DNA of 64,000 nucleotides from Tenericutes bacterium MZ-XQ (GTDB taxonomy: Bacteria > Bacillota_I > Bacilli_A > Acholeplasmatales > Acholeplasmataceae): NCBI GenBank assembly GCA_002838205.1, contig CP017950.1:434001-498000 (forward strand). The letters run 5' to 3'. Below are positions 53,191 through 62,113 of the stretch, one piece after another (the first letter of the stretch is position 1; every line of letters begins with the position of its first letter). The translations under genes and the position numbers were made by a program. The notes under the pieces were generated by a model. That model made no database searches, was not told the DNA's origin, and saw only the letters and a list, made by a program, of their open reading frames with translations.

Positions 53191-54273
53191 TCAAATGATT
53201 CTTCGTTCGGTTTTCTTATCAAAAAACTGAACAATATCTCCAAATCCGATGTTGATCTTTTCCCCAACTTTCATATCAAGGATTTCAGATTGAATCTTAA
53301 TATCTTCACCATTTACATCAGCTGAAATAATAATATGTGAACCTTGTGGTTCAATTATTGCTGCTTTTGTTTCAAATAAAGCATCTTTTTTATTAATTGT
53401 GATTTTCTCTGGTCTAACACTTAAGATGATGCTTTGATCCAAGTACTCTTTTTCAAGTGTCTTTGTTACTTTACGATCTAAATAGTACTTAAATGATGGA
53501 TGCTCTAAATACAGCCCTTTATCGTCTTTTTTAACAACAACTTCAAAGAAGTTCGCTGGAGGTGATCCAATAAACTTCGCAATAAACATCGTTGCACTTT
53601 CATGATAAATCTCATTCGGTGTACCAATTTGTTCAATCACACCATGATTCATGACAACAATACGATCAGCTAAGCTAAGTGCCTCTGATTGATCATGTGT
53701 AACAAATATGGATGTAGATTTTAATTCTTGATGGATACGTTTTAAATCTGTTCTCATCGCAACTCTTAATTTAGCATCTAAATTAGATAGTGGTTCATCC
53801 ATTAAGAACAATTTAGGTTTAACTGCAATAGCTCTAGCAACTGCAACCCTTTGTCTTTGCCCCCCTGAAAGTTGTGAAGGATAACGATCCAAATATTGAG
53901 AAATATCAGCTATTTTTGCAACTTCTTGAACGATTTCATCGATTTCTTCTTTAGATTTCTTCTTTAATTTTAAAGCATATGCAACATTATCGTAAACACT
54001 CATGTGTGGCCATACTGCATAGCTTTGAAAAATCATAGAAATATTTCTATCTTTAGGTTCAAGTTGAATGATTGATTTACCTTCTAAAACGATATCCCCT
54101 TCGGTAACAGATTCTAAGCCGGCAATCATTCTCAAGGTTGTTGTTTTACCACAACCCGATGGGCCTAAGAAAGCGATGAATTCACCTTGTTCTATATCTA
54201 AGTTAAATTCCTTTACAGCAACAACTTTCTTATTATACACTTTTTTAACTTTATCAAATTTTAAATATGACAT
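53191..54273 (-). CDS. Sugar ABC transporter ATPase, UgpC/MsmK type
   Basis: ATP-hydrolysing subunit of about 360 residues. The start at 54273 (MSYLKFDKVKKVYNK) has AGGAAGG upstream; a longer TTG-initiated reading is unlikely. Walker A GPSGCGKTT, signature LSGGQRQRVAVARA, Walker B LFLMDEPLSNLD and the switch His in SIFVTHDQ are complete. The C-terminal ~120 residues form the OB-like regulatory domain common to MalK-type proteins. It is the last gene of the importer operon. Confidence 0.95.
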   Translation of the reverse strand: MSYLKFDKVKKVYNKKVVAVKEFNLDIEQGEFIAFLGPSGCGKTTTLRMIAGLESVTEGDIVLEGKSIIQLEPKDRNISMIFQSYAVWPHMSVYDNVAYALKLKKKSKEEIDEIVQEVAKIADISQYLDRYPSQLSGGQRQRVAVARAIAVKPKLFLMDEPLSNLDAKLRVAMRTDLKRIHQELKSTSIFVTHDQSEALSLADRIVVMNHGVIEQIGTPNEIYHESATMFIAKFIGSPPANFFEVVVKKDDKGLYLEHPSFKYYLDRKVTKTLEKEYLDQSIILSVRPEKITINKKDALFETKAAIIEPQGSHIIISADVNGEDIKIQSEILDMKVGEKINIGFGDIVQFFDKKTERRII

Positions 54274-54287
54274 ATATACCTTCCTTT

Positions 54288-55319
54288 CTAGCCCCAAATC
54301 TTATTAATATAATTTTTAAGTAAAAACGTAAATGCTAATGCAGGTAAAATTAATATAATTGCCCCACTAGCCGCATAGTGAATCGATGATGATCCACCGA
54401 TAGATTTATAAATTAAAAGGGCAAGCGTTTCATTTTCATCAGTCAATAATAACGATACCGCAGTATCATTCCATGCTGTAATAAATGCATACATCGAAGA
54501 TGCAGCGAACGCTGGTAAAACTAAAGGCAATGTAATCTTTCTAAATGTTTGATTCTTAGTTGCTCCAAAAACCAAACTTGCTTCTTCTAGCTCTTTATTA
54601 ACACTCATAAAAATTGATCTGGTAATCCATGCTGTAAGACCAATATTTGGAATGGCATAAATAATAGCCAAACCTAACATCGTATCAAACATACCATAAC
54701 GAATAAGTAATACAGCCATTGGAACACTAATAGAAACTACAGGAAACATTCTAACAATGAGAGAGCCTAATGAAATTGCATCTTTACCTTTAATTGGAGT
54801 TCTAGCAAGTGCATAACCGATGGCCCCACCAAAACTCATTGAAATGATGATGGTATAAAGTGCAGCTTTAATACTATTGATAAGTGCACTATCTGCACCT
54901 GGAAAAACACTGAAGAACTTTTGAAAATTATTAAAAATTGATTTCCGATAAACAACTTCTATCACTGTACCATCATTTCTGGTTTCAATAAAATCAGCTT
55001 CTAACTCTTCTGGATCGACTCTTAAATTTAAATAATCTCTAAAATAATCGCTGATACGTTCAAAATTACTTGATGCATACAAATCTACGATAGTCCCACT
55101 TGCATTTTCTCTACTGACTAAGTAATACTCTTCTTCCTCATCCCAATCTACAATAAGTTCTTCTCTAAATGAAGGAAGCATACTTTTTGGAAACTCACTT
55201 AGTTCAACAGAATTACTAAAAGAAATGGTCACTAAATAGCTAAGAGGAATTAAAACAACTAACATAATACCTACAATAAACATATAAAATAACGTCGATT
55301 TAACAATGCTCGTGTTCAT
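54288..55319 (-). CDS. Sugar ABC permease, MalG type, with large extracytoplasmic insert
   Basis: Membrane subunit of about 343 residues. ATG at 55319 has GGAGG at good distance and overlaps the previous permease by ATGA. The C-terminal half is a standard MalG-type permease with the EAA loop (KELEEASLVFGATKNQTFRKI). Between the first membrane segment (~10-32) and the second (~150) lies an unusual hydrophilic, acidic stretch of about 95 residues (WDEEEEYYLVSRENASG), which should sit outside the membrane. Typical MalG-type proteins are ~270-280 residues. Confidence 0.9.
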   Translation of the reverse strand: MNTSIVKSTLFYMFIVGIMLVVLIPLSYLVTISFSNSVELSEFPKSMLPSFREELIVDWDEEEEYYLVSRENASGTIVDLYASSNFERISDYFRDYLNLRVDPEELEADFIETRNDGTVIEVVYRKSIFNNFQKFFSVFPGADSALINSIKAALYTIIISMSFGGAIGYALARTPIKGKDAISLGSLIVRMFPVVSISVPMAVLLIRYGMFDTMLGLAIIYAIPNIGLTAWITRSIFMSVNKELEEASLVFGATKNQTFRKITLPLVLPAFAASSMYAFITAWNDTAVSLLLTDENETLALLIYKSIGGSSSIHYAASGAIILILPALAFTFLLKNYINKIWG

Positions 55320-56236
55320 GTTTGATTCCTCCAATCTTTACCTTTAGTAAGTTTGATAAAACCAAATGCAACGATAAACACAAGTGCTAATGTAAACACA
55401 CTATAAGCAACAGCTAATTGATAGCTAAATTCACCTGTTCTTACTTTGTCTGAATAAAAGACGATTCTTTCTAGCAAGAAAGGTATGCGTTCAAATCCAA
55501 AGATCATAACACTAATGAGCCATACTTGAACACCAGCAATTAATCTTAGTAAAAGTGCTGTAATTAAAGATGGCTTAATAATTGGAATAACGATATCTTT
55601 TAAAGCCTGAAATTTAGTTGCACCAAAGACTTGTGCAGCTTCCTTAAATTCTTTATTAAAGTTTTGAAGACCCGCTAATATGATAATCATCACAGAAGGC
55701 ATAACTGTCCATGTATCAATCAATATGATTAGAAATACTGCTTGCATCCCAGAAACATCTTTCCAGATGATTCTACCGTCAATAACACTTAATCCTTCAA
55801 GTAATGATTGAAGTCCAAAAACTTCAAATAATGAGTTAATCCATCCTACTTGAATCAGTCCAGTATTCCATAAAATACCAACAGCTGATTGAGGTAGTGC
55901 CATAGGAATTAACATCACAAATAAAAATAGTTTAGAACCCTTGAAATTCCTATTAACTAATAGTGCAACACCAAGTGCAATAAAAAATTGCAAAATCAGT
56001 GATATCACTGCAAATACTAATGTATTCGTTAAGGCTTCCAAAAAGAGCGGATCATCAAACATCATTCTATAGTTATCTAATGAGAAACCGCCATATTTAG
56101 CAGTAAAACTTTGGATTAACGATAGCATGACAGGGAAAAACCAAAACATTAAATAAAACAATAAAGCCGGTAATAAAAGCATATATGGAGATTTAAAAAT
56201 ATTCTTTTTCGGCTTTAAATCCATCTGTTCTACCAT
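55316..56236 (-). CDS. Sugar ABC permease, MalF/UgpA type
   Basis: Membrane subunit of 306 residues with six hydrophobic segments and the cytoplasmic EAA loop (KEFKEAAQVFGATKFQALKD). GAGGTG precedes ATG at 56236. It forms the importer with the second permease, the ATPase and the binding protein encoded around it. A strong hairpin separates it from the binding-protein gene, which probably lowers its expression relative to that gene. Confidence 0.92.
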   Translation of the reverse strand: MVEQMDLKPKKNIFKSPYMLLLPALLFYLMFWFFPVMLSLIQSFTAKYGGFSLDNYRMMFDDPLFLEALTNTLVFAVISLILQFFIALGVALLVNRNFKGSKLFLFVMLIPMALPQSAVGILWNTGLIQVGWINSLFEVFGLQSLLEGLSVIDGRIIWKDVSGMQAVFLIILIDTWTVMPSVMIIILAGLQNFNKEFKEAAQVFGATKFQALKDIVIPIIKPSLITALLLRLIAGVQVWLISVMIFGFERIPFLLERIVFYSDKVRTGEFSYQLAVAYSVFTLALVFIVAFGFIKLTKGKDWRNQT

Positions 56237-56281
56237 TTTCTCACCTCTTTTTCTTTCATCTTACATTTTTTTTAAAAAAAA

Positions 56282-56312
56282 TACAAGAAGGAATATCCTT
56301 CTTGTACTTTTA
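56282..56312 (-). terminator. Hairpin between binding-protein and permease genes
   Basis: TACAAGAAGGA and TCCTTCTTGTA form an 11-bp stem with a 3-nt loop, followed on the minus strand by a long T-run. Partial terminators of this kind after solute-binding-protein genes raise their transcript level over the permeases. Confidence 0.82.
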
Positions 56313-56327
56313 TGGAGAAGGCTATAA

Positions 56328-57575
56328 TTAAGCTAATAAGTCTTCCAATTCATCTTGTTGATCATCTAAAGTAGCTTCAATATTTGCATTAGTTATTGTA
56401 CCATTCATAATGCCAGTAAATACTGTATCATAAACGCCTTTAACTTCTGACCATGAAGTATATGATGAAATCATTTGTAGTCCTTCAACATTTGCATTAG
56501 CAACTGTTTGTAAACCTTGTCTAATCACTTCGTCTTCAGGATCATTTCCTAATGCTTCTGATGCTTCTTCAATTGTTGGAATTGTACCTAAAGCTGCATG
56601 TACGATTTGTTCAGGAGCTGTAAACCATTTGATAAATTCTTCAGCTAATTCTTGGTTTGGTGCATTATTAACGATACCAATACCGTGTCCACCAATAATT
56701 GAACCAGCTTTACCTGATGTACCTTGTGGCCCTGGGAAAATTTCAAATGCTGCAGGAGATTGACTTACTGCTGTTGCAAGTGGAGCCATTAATTCAAACG
56801 CTAGTTTAACACCACTTTCCGCATTAACCATATGTTCATTAGAAACATTGCTTGTTAAGCTTTCTGGAGCAATACTACCATCTTCATATAAAGCAATAAT
56901 ATCTTGCCATGCTTTTAAGTTACCAGTATCGTTTAAAACTGGGAATGCACCACCATTTGATAATGCCATACCGCCAACTTCATATAATAACATTGAAGTT
57001 GCTTGACCTTTAATATGAACACTATGGTCACCAATTTCATCTGCCCAAGCAATAAAGTCTGCCCATGTATAATCACCAGCTAATATTTCATCTTTAGTTA
57101 ATCCAGTAGGTAGTGTATCAAATGCTTCTTTTCTAGCATATGATAAATATACATCTGAATTAATAGGGAAGAAATAACGATTGCCATCACTATTTGTTGA
57201 TCCATTAAATGTTTGTAGGAATGTTCTATCATCCATTTCATCTTCTAGATCGTCAACTTCTTGCATATATCCTTCTGAGATATAGTCAGACATTGTACCG
57301 TAGTGAGAAATCAAAAGATCTACTGTATAATTTTCTGCTTTTTGTTCTGTATCTATCTTGTTGAAAGTATCTTCAGCTTGTGCAAGTGTTTCAAAGCTGA
57401 TCTTAACATTATGTTCTTCTTCGAACGCATCAAATATTTCAGTTCTGTAAGTTTCTTTCTCAATTACCTCACGACCAAAATCACTTAAAATCACTAATTC
57501 TACTTCTTCGTTATTACAACCAATTAATACTATTGATGCTGTAATAATCATTAAAAAAGCTAATATTTTTTTCAT
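56328..57575 (-). CDS. Sugar-binding lipoprotein of ABC importer
   Basis: Solute-binding protein of 415 residues. A lipoprotein signal peptide (MKKILAFLMIITASIVLIGC, lipobox LIGC with Cys 20) is followed by the family fold, including the LVILSDFGREV strand and a hinge-like segment with FLQTFNGS. AGGAGTG precedes the start. Placement before two permeases and an ATPase and after the glucosylglycerate-type phosphorylase suggests a glycerate-linked glycoside as ligand. It is the most highly expressed gene of the unit if the downstream hairpin acts as an attenuator. Confidence 0.92.
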   Translation of the reverse strand: MKKILAFLMIITASIVLIGCNNEEVELVILSDFGREVIEKETYRTEIFDAFEEEHNVKISFETLAQAEDTFNKIDTEQKAENYTVDLLISHYGTMSDYISEGYMQEVDDLEDEMDDRTFLQTFNGSTNSDGNRYFFPINSDVYLSYARKEAFDTLPTGLTKDEILAGDYTWADFIAWADEIGDHSVHIKGQATSMLLYEVGGMALSNGGAFPVLNDTGNLKAWQDIIALYEDGSIAPESLTSNVSNEHMVNAESGVKLAFELMAPLATAVSQSPAAFEIFPGPQGTSGKAGSIIGGHGIGIVNNAPNQELAEEFIKWFTAPEQIVHAALGTIPTIEEASEALGNDPEDEVIRQGLQTVANANVEGLQMISSYTSWSEVKGVYDTVFTGIMNGTITNANIEATLDDQQDELEDLLA

Positions 57576-57607
57576 CTTTCTTCACTCCTCTTTTTATTTA
57601 TGTTCAC

Positions 57608-57631
57608 ATTATATCATTGTGAAAGCGTTTT
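57608..57631 (-). promoter_or_regulatory. Internal promoter region with cre/LacI-type motif before binding-protein gene
   Basis: On the minus strand a TATAAT -10 box (57608-57613) lies just downstream of AAAACGCTTTCACA (57618-57631), a cre/LacI-like half-palindrome placed where the -35 spacer would be. No good -35 hexamer is present, so activator dependence or repression is plausible. Confidence 0.4.
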
Positions 57632-57664
57632 TTATATGTTATTAAAAACAATTTATAGGATTTA

Positions 57665-59020
57665 TTAACTTATTTGTTTGTTACTTATAATATTTTTCAG
57701 AATATTTCTTAATTCTTTAAAAGATAATTTATCTTTTGCAATTTCAAAATTTTTTTCTGTTAAATCTTTATACCTAGTGCTGTCAAATAAGATTTCTGAT
57801 ATTTGGATTTCAGCTTGTTCAATAATCTCATGATCGACATAAACCATCTGATCATCATTAACCTTATGTGTATCTCCTAAAGATACGACATCAAATCCTA
57901 AAGCTTTTATATCCGTGAGATAAACTGGATACTCATAAATCAGTAATGGTTTTTTAGCAAAAACCGCTTCAATAAATTGATTACCCCATCCTTCTAAGAT
58001 AGATGGATAGGTTACAAAATCACACATGGTATAAATATCCCATAAAGCATATTTTTTTTGTGTGCTATCCTCATTTCTTTTTGATTCAACGATATCATTG
58101 ATCAGTTTAACGTCATAACTAGCTTTATTTATTTTTTCTTCTAGTTTCTTAAACTTATCAGCCTTAAGCTCATTTAAGCCCGATAATATCAGATATACTT
58201 TAGACGCATTGGTAATAACTTTTCCATTATATAGAGTCATGCCAACATAAGATGCTAATTTTTGGTTAAAGATTTCTATCGTATCAATGGCTAGTTCAAT
58301 CGCTTTTCTATCTTCAATACGAGTCGCTTGAAGAAAAACAATATCATTATCTTTTATATTGAATCGTTCTCTTAAATCTTTATTATATGCATCTAATTTC
58401 CATAAATCCTGTGAAAAATCAAAGACATTAGGGATGACGATGGCATCAATATTTTTTCGATCTTTGATTTCTCTTTTTGCGATTTGATTGATCACGCAGT
58501 GCGTTGCTTCATGTTTTGTATTTGGAAAATATCGTTCTAACATCTCATTGACTTTTGGTGTAGTTGGATGTCCATATCGTTCTCTTTCCCAATAAAAATC
58601 ATGATGATGGTAAATCACTTTAACTTTTGTTTCATCGATCACATCAGAGATGGCTTTACAAACTGCTAAGTTTAATCCTAATGATGAGACGTTATTTGGT
58701 ATAATTAAATCAATTCGCTCATTTTTAATGATTTGAATGAGTTTAGTTTTAATCATATCTGCCTGATGATCAATATCATGCATTAAATCTATATCACTCT
58801 CATAATCATCAAGACTTTCATAACAATTGTGGAAAAAAGTTTTATGTTTTTCTCCATAAATACTCATTTCTTTGATTAAATGTGCTTTAGCATTATTTTC
58901 TTCTGCTGCTATATAGATCACATGATGTCCTAATTTTCCTAAACTCTCTTTCCATTTATCCATTTCAAGTGAAACCCCGTCAGTTGCACCTACTCGAAAG
59001 TGAATCATTGCAATATTCAT
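57665..59020 (-). CDS. GT4-like glycosyltransferase in glycerate-glycoside operon
   Basis: GT-B-fold transferase of 451 residues. The N-terminus IAMIHFRVGATDGVSLEMDK has the acceptor-domain glycine loop. The donor site appears as TYPSILEGWGNQFIEAVFAKKPLLIYEYPVY, with the E-x7-E arrangement of retaining GT4 enzymes. It is placed between the GH13_18 phosphorylase and the binding protein. Mannosylglucosylglycerate synthases belong to related GT4 groups, so a role in making, or acting in reverse on, a mannosylated glycerate glycoside is plausible, but a purely biosynthetic gene in an uptake operon is odd. Specificity is inference. Confidence 0.75.
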   Translation of the reverse strand: MNIAMIHFRVGATDGVSLEMDKWKESLGKLGHHVIYIAAEENNAKAHLIKEMSIYGEKHKTFFHNCYESLDDYESDIDLMHDIDHQADMIKTKLIQIIKNERIDLIIPNNVSSLGLNLAVCKAISDVIDETKVKVIYHHHDFYWERERYGHPTTPKVNEMLERYFPNTKHEATHCVINQIAKREIKDRKNIDAIVIPNVFDFSQDLWKLDAYNKDLRERFNIKDNDIVFLQATRIEDRKAIELAIDTIEIFNQKLASYVGMTLYNGKVITNASKVYLILSGLNELKADKFKKLEEKINKASYDVKLINDIVESKRNEDSTQKKYALWDIYTMCDFVTYPSILEGWGNQFIEAVFAKKPLLIYEYPVYLTDIKALGFDVVSLGDTHKVNDDQMVYVDHEIIEQAEIQISEILFDSTRYKDLTEKNFEIAKDKLSFKELRNILKNIISNKQIS

Positions 59021-59035
59021 GATTTATACCTCTTT

Positions 59036-60703
59036 TTAACTTAAGAGTATCCAGCGATACTGATAAGGTTTCAATATGATTGTGTCTTTTATATGTTCTT
59101 GATGAATCAAATCTTCTCCTTGATAAAGCGTATCCAGTTTGATTTCTTGATCAGATACATTAACTAAAACAAGTATGCGTTCAGAAGTTTTCTCATCGGC
59201 TCTAATTAAAGAAAAAACGCGATGATCCAACATCAAAACCTCTTGAATCGCAAAAGGTGAAAATGCTTTGTGTTGTTTCCTAATATCAATCAAATCTAAA
59301 TATTGATTAAAAACTTGGTATCTCGTAGAATTTGAATCTTTGATTTCTTTGGCTAACAAATCATAATTTAATTTCTCACGGTTTATTCTTCGGTTAATCT
59401 TTGATGATTCTAAACCTTCATAATCATTTCTAGACCCTAATAAACTATGAATGTATATACCTGGTATACCAATCATAGATAACAAAATCACTTGAGCTCC
59501 TAAAAACTTAGATATTCTGACCTTCTGTGTATCTCCTAATTTGGAAACAGCATCTTGATAACTAATATTGAGTTCATAAGGTGTGGTAGAACCATCTTTG
59601 TTATTTTTATAACTGATTTTACCACCATTAACTGTTACATGATTAACCAGCATTTGTTTTTCTTCATGATTTAATATATCTTCAACAGGTCTCATACCTA
59701 TACCATCATGACTCGCAAGAAAGTTAAAATAAGTCGTTTGATTGGTTAATTTAGTATCATCTAGACTTTTTGCCCAATCCGTTAGTTTGGTTGCATCACC
59801 ACTTACAAATGAAAATAAGGTAAGTGGTGGTAGTGGAAATTGATAAACCATATGTGCTTCATTCGTTCCATCACCAAAATAAGTAATATTTTCTTTATGT
59901 GGTACATTAGTTTCTGAGACAATGATTGTACCAGGTACTGTTTGATCCAATACATATCTCATCAGTTGAACAAGTAAATGCGTCTCATGTAGATGTATAG
60001 ACGATGTCCCTATTTTTTTCCATAAGAAACCTACTGCATCAAATCTAATGAATCGTGCACCATTTTTTGCATATTTAATCAGTATTTCTAAGATATGGAT
60101 TAACACATCTGGATGCCCATAATTTAAATCGATTTGATCATCAGAAAATGTTGCCCAAACATATTTAATACCTTCACTTGTCTGATATGGATAATAAAGA
60201 GGTAGTGCTCTTGGTCTAACCACATCACTATAATCTTTTTTAGGATCACATTCCACAAAATAGTTTTTATAAGTTTCATCACCATTGAGATATCCTTGAA
60301 ACCAGTCACTTGATTTTGAAATATGATTGATCACAGCATCAAACATAAGACCACGGTGTTTTGCTAACGCGTTGATATCATCCCAATCACCTAAATCTGG
60401 ATTTATTTTTTCATAATCAATAACTGAAAATCCATCATCTGATGAAAATGGAAACATCGGTAAAAGATGTACATTAGTCAATTGATCTTTTGTGAATGTA
60501 TTTAAAAAATGATTCAATGTTTTTAAAGGTTTTTCTCCTTCTTTTATGATTGAGTCTCCATATGTTATTAACATGATATCTTCTTCTGATACCCAATTGA
60601 TTTGTTTTTCTATTTTGTGTTTATCTATAAGCTTTTCAATCTTCACATGAACATCTTCAAATTGTTCTGGATAGATTGTTTTTAATATTTCAATCACTTT
60701 CAT
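59036..60703 (-). CDS. GH13_18 sugar phosphorylase, probable glucosylglycerate phosphorylase
   Basis: Sucrose-phosphorylase-family enzyme of 555 residues. Catalytic residues: nucleophile D222 in FIRFDAVGFLWKK, acid/base E264 in IVSETNVPHK and D333 in LASHDGIGMRP. The SETNVPHKENITYFG block is typical of the E. coli YcjM/glucosylglycerate and sucrose-6-phosphate phosphorylase branch rather than plain sucrose phosphorylase. The adjoining glycerate kinase argues strongly for glucosylglycerate plus phosphate giving glucose-1-phosphate and D-glycerate. It overlaps the kinase gene by 4 bp (ATGA), so the two are translationally coupled. Confidence 0.85.
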   Translation of the reverse strand: MKVIEILKTIYPEQFEDVHVKIEKLIDKHKIEKQINWVSEEDIMLITYGDSIIKEGEKPLKTLNHFLNTFTKDQLTNVHLLPMFPFSSDDGFSVIDYEKINPDLGDWDDINALAKHRGLMFDAVINHISKSSDWFQGYLNGDETYKNYFVECDPKKDYSDVVRPRALPLYYPYQTSEGIKYVWATFSDDQIDLNYGHPDVLIHILEILIKYAKNGARFIRFDAVGFLWKKIGTSSIHLHETHLLVQLMRYVLDQTVPGTIIVSETNVPHKENITYFGDGTNEAHMVYQFPLPPLTLFSFVSGDATKLTDWAKSLDDTKLTNQTTYFNFLASHDGIGMRPVEDILNHEEKQMLVNHVTVNGGKISYKNNKDGSTTPYELNISYQDAVSKLGDTQKVRISKFLGAQVILLSMIGIPGIYIHSLLGSRNDYEGLESSKINRRINREKLNYDLLAKEIKDSNSTRYQVFNQYLDLIDIRKQHKAFSPFAIQEVLMLDHRVFSLIRADEKTSERILVLVNVSDQEIKLDTLYQGEDLIHQEHIKDTIILKPYQYRWILLS

Positions 60704-61803
60704 ATGGTTACCTCTACATCGTTTAACATCTTTATTAATGCTTTTTTGGGTTCATTCATTGAGAAATCAGCACTTGCATATTTTGGAACAATCACATGAA
60801 CTTCATCAAGATAATTTGCTTCTCTAATCCCTTCACTGACAGCAAATATACCAATCACTTTCTTGTTATATTTTTTAGCTATTTTAGCTATACCATAAGG
60901 TGCTTTACCAAATGAAGTTTGCTTATCTAATTTACCTTCACCTACAATTACGATGTCTGAGGTTTTAATATATGAATCCAAATTTAATAAATCAATCATG
61001 TAATCAATACCACTATGAATTTTAGCATTCAAAAATGCCATTGCTCCAAATCCAAATCCACCTGCAGCACCAGCACCTTCAAAGAATCGATATGTCTGAT
61101 TATAATGATTTTCAACAACATCTGCAAAATGGGTCATATTGGTTTCTAACTTAGATCTCATCTTTTGATTTGCACCTTTTTGTTTTGCATAAATGTGCGC
61201 ACAACCATCACTACCTAATAAGAGATTTTTTACATCACTCGCTAGTTCAAAAGAAATACCCTTAATTTTTTGATCAAGTGCAGCTGTATCAAATGAAGTG
61301 ATTTTTGATAGCAACTTCCCACTCATGGGTTCTAATATCAGTTCTTCGTTATGATAAAATTTTACCCCTAATGCTTGAAGCATACCTGCCCCACCGTCAT
61401 TAGTAGCACTTCCCCCAAGGCCAAGAACTATTTTTTTCGCACCTTGATCAATGGCATCTAAAACTAAAAGACCAAGTCCATAAGTTGATGTTTCTAATGG
61501 ATTTAATCTTGACTTATCAATTTTATTTAATCCCGATACGCTACTGAGTTCAATAAAGGCAATATCTTGATATTTTATATAGTTTGCTTGAATAGCATCT
61601 TGTAATGGGCCATATGTGTCTACAGTAATCAGTCCATTATTAAAAAGATAATCTATAGCATCGACAAAACCTTCTCCACCATCACTTATCGGTATCGGTA
61701 ATACATGATGGCCTTGCTTTTCAAAATGCAGTTTTAATAAATGCGATATTTCTAAAGAAGATAGTGTTCCTTTAAATGAGTCAACCGCTACGATAATATT
61801 CAT
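60700..61803 (-). CDS. glxK: Glycerate kinase
   Basis: Class II glycerate 2-kinase of about 367 residues; ATG at 61803 is chosen because AAGGAG lies eight bases upstream and the longer reading starts at a GTG too close to that site. Family motifs: MNIIVAVDSFKGTLSS at the N-terminus, PISDGGEGFVDA, LGLGGSATNDGGAGMLQALG and EGAGAAGGFGFGAMAF. It phosphorylates D-glycerate for entry into lower glycolysis. It is the first gene of the phosphorylase/transporter operon, fitting use of the glycerate released by the phosphorylase and regulation by the CdaR protein. Confidence 0.95.
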   Translation of the reverse strand: MNIIVAVDSFKGTLSSLEISHLLKLHFEKQGHHVLPIPISDGGEGFVDAIDYLFNNGLITVDTYGPLQDAIQANYIKYQDIAFIELSSVSGLNKIDKSRLNPLETSTYGLGLLVLDAIDQGAKKIVLGLGGSATNDGGAGMLQALGVKFYHNEELILEPMSGKLLSKITSFDTAALDQKIKGISFELASDVKNLLLGSDGCAHIYAKQKGANQKMRSKLETNMTHFADVVENHYNQTYRFFEGAGAAGGFGFGAMAFLNAKIHSGIDYMIDLLNLDSYIKTSDIVIVGEGKLDKQTSFGKAPYGIAKIAKKYNKKVIGIFAVSEGIREANYLDEVHVIVPKYASADFSMNEPKKALIKMLNDVEVTI

Positions 61804-62113
61804 AAACGCCACTCCTTAACTTGTTTACCTATATTTTATATTTTTTTGAAACGTTTTCATATATTACACAACATATATTTTACCACTATAATCGAATATT
61901 ATTGTTACATGTAACATTTTTTATTCGTGCTTCTTTTGAAAACAGAATGATACCAAAACAATATGGTGATATATTAAGAAATAAAAATAAAAAGATGATC
62001 GCTCAAAATTAGAACAACCACCTTTAATTCATTTAATTAAATATTAATGGATAAGCTATAATAACGTAGACCCATAGTTAAGAGAATAAATAATTATAAT
62101 AATGATAATGTGT
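61804..62113. other. Promoter region of the glycerate-glycoside operon
   Basis: About 310 bp without a gene. It contains TTGAAACGTTTTCAT (61846-61860), an imperfect LacI/cre-type palindrome 43 bp upstream of the glycerate kinase start, and the AAGGAG ribosome site at 61813-61818. A short plus-strand frame inside is not gene-like. Towards 62113 the spacer downstream of manA shows no clear terminator. Confidence 0.5.

Noticed and set aside
61821-62012. 63-codon plus-strand frame upstream of glycerate kinase
   Set aside because: No ribosome site, biased codons without motif, and it occupies the promoter region of the opposite operon.
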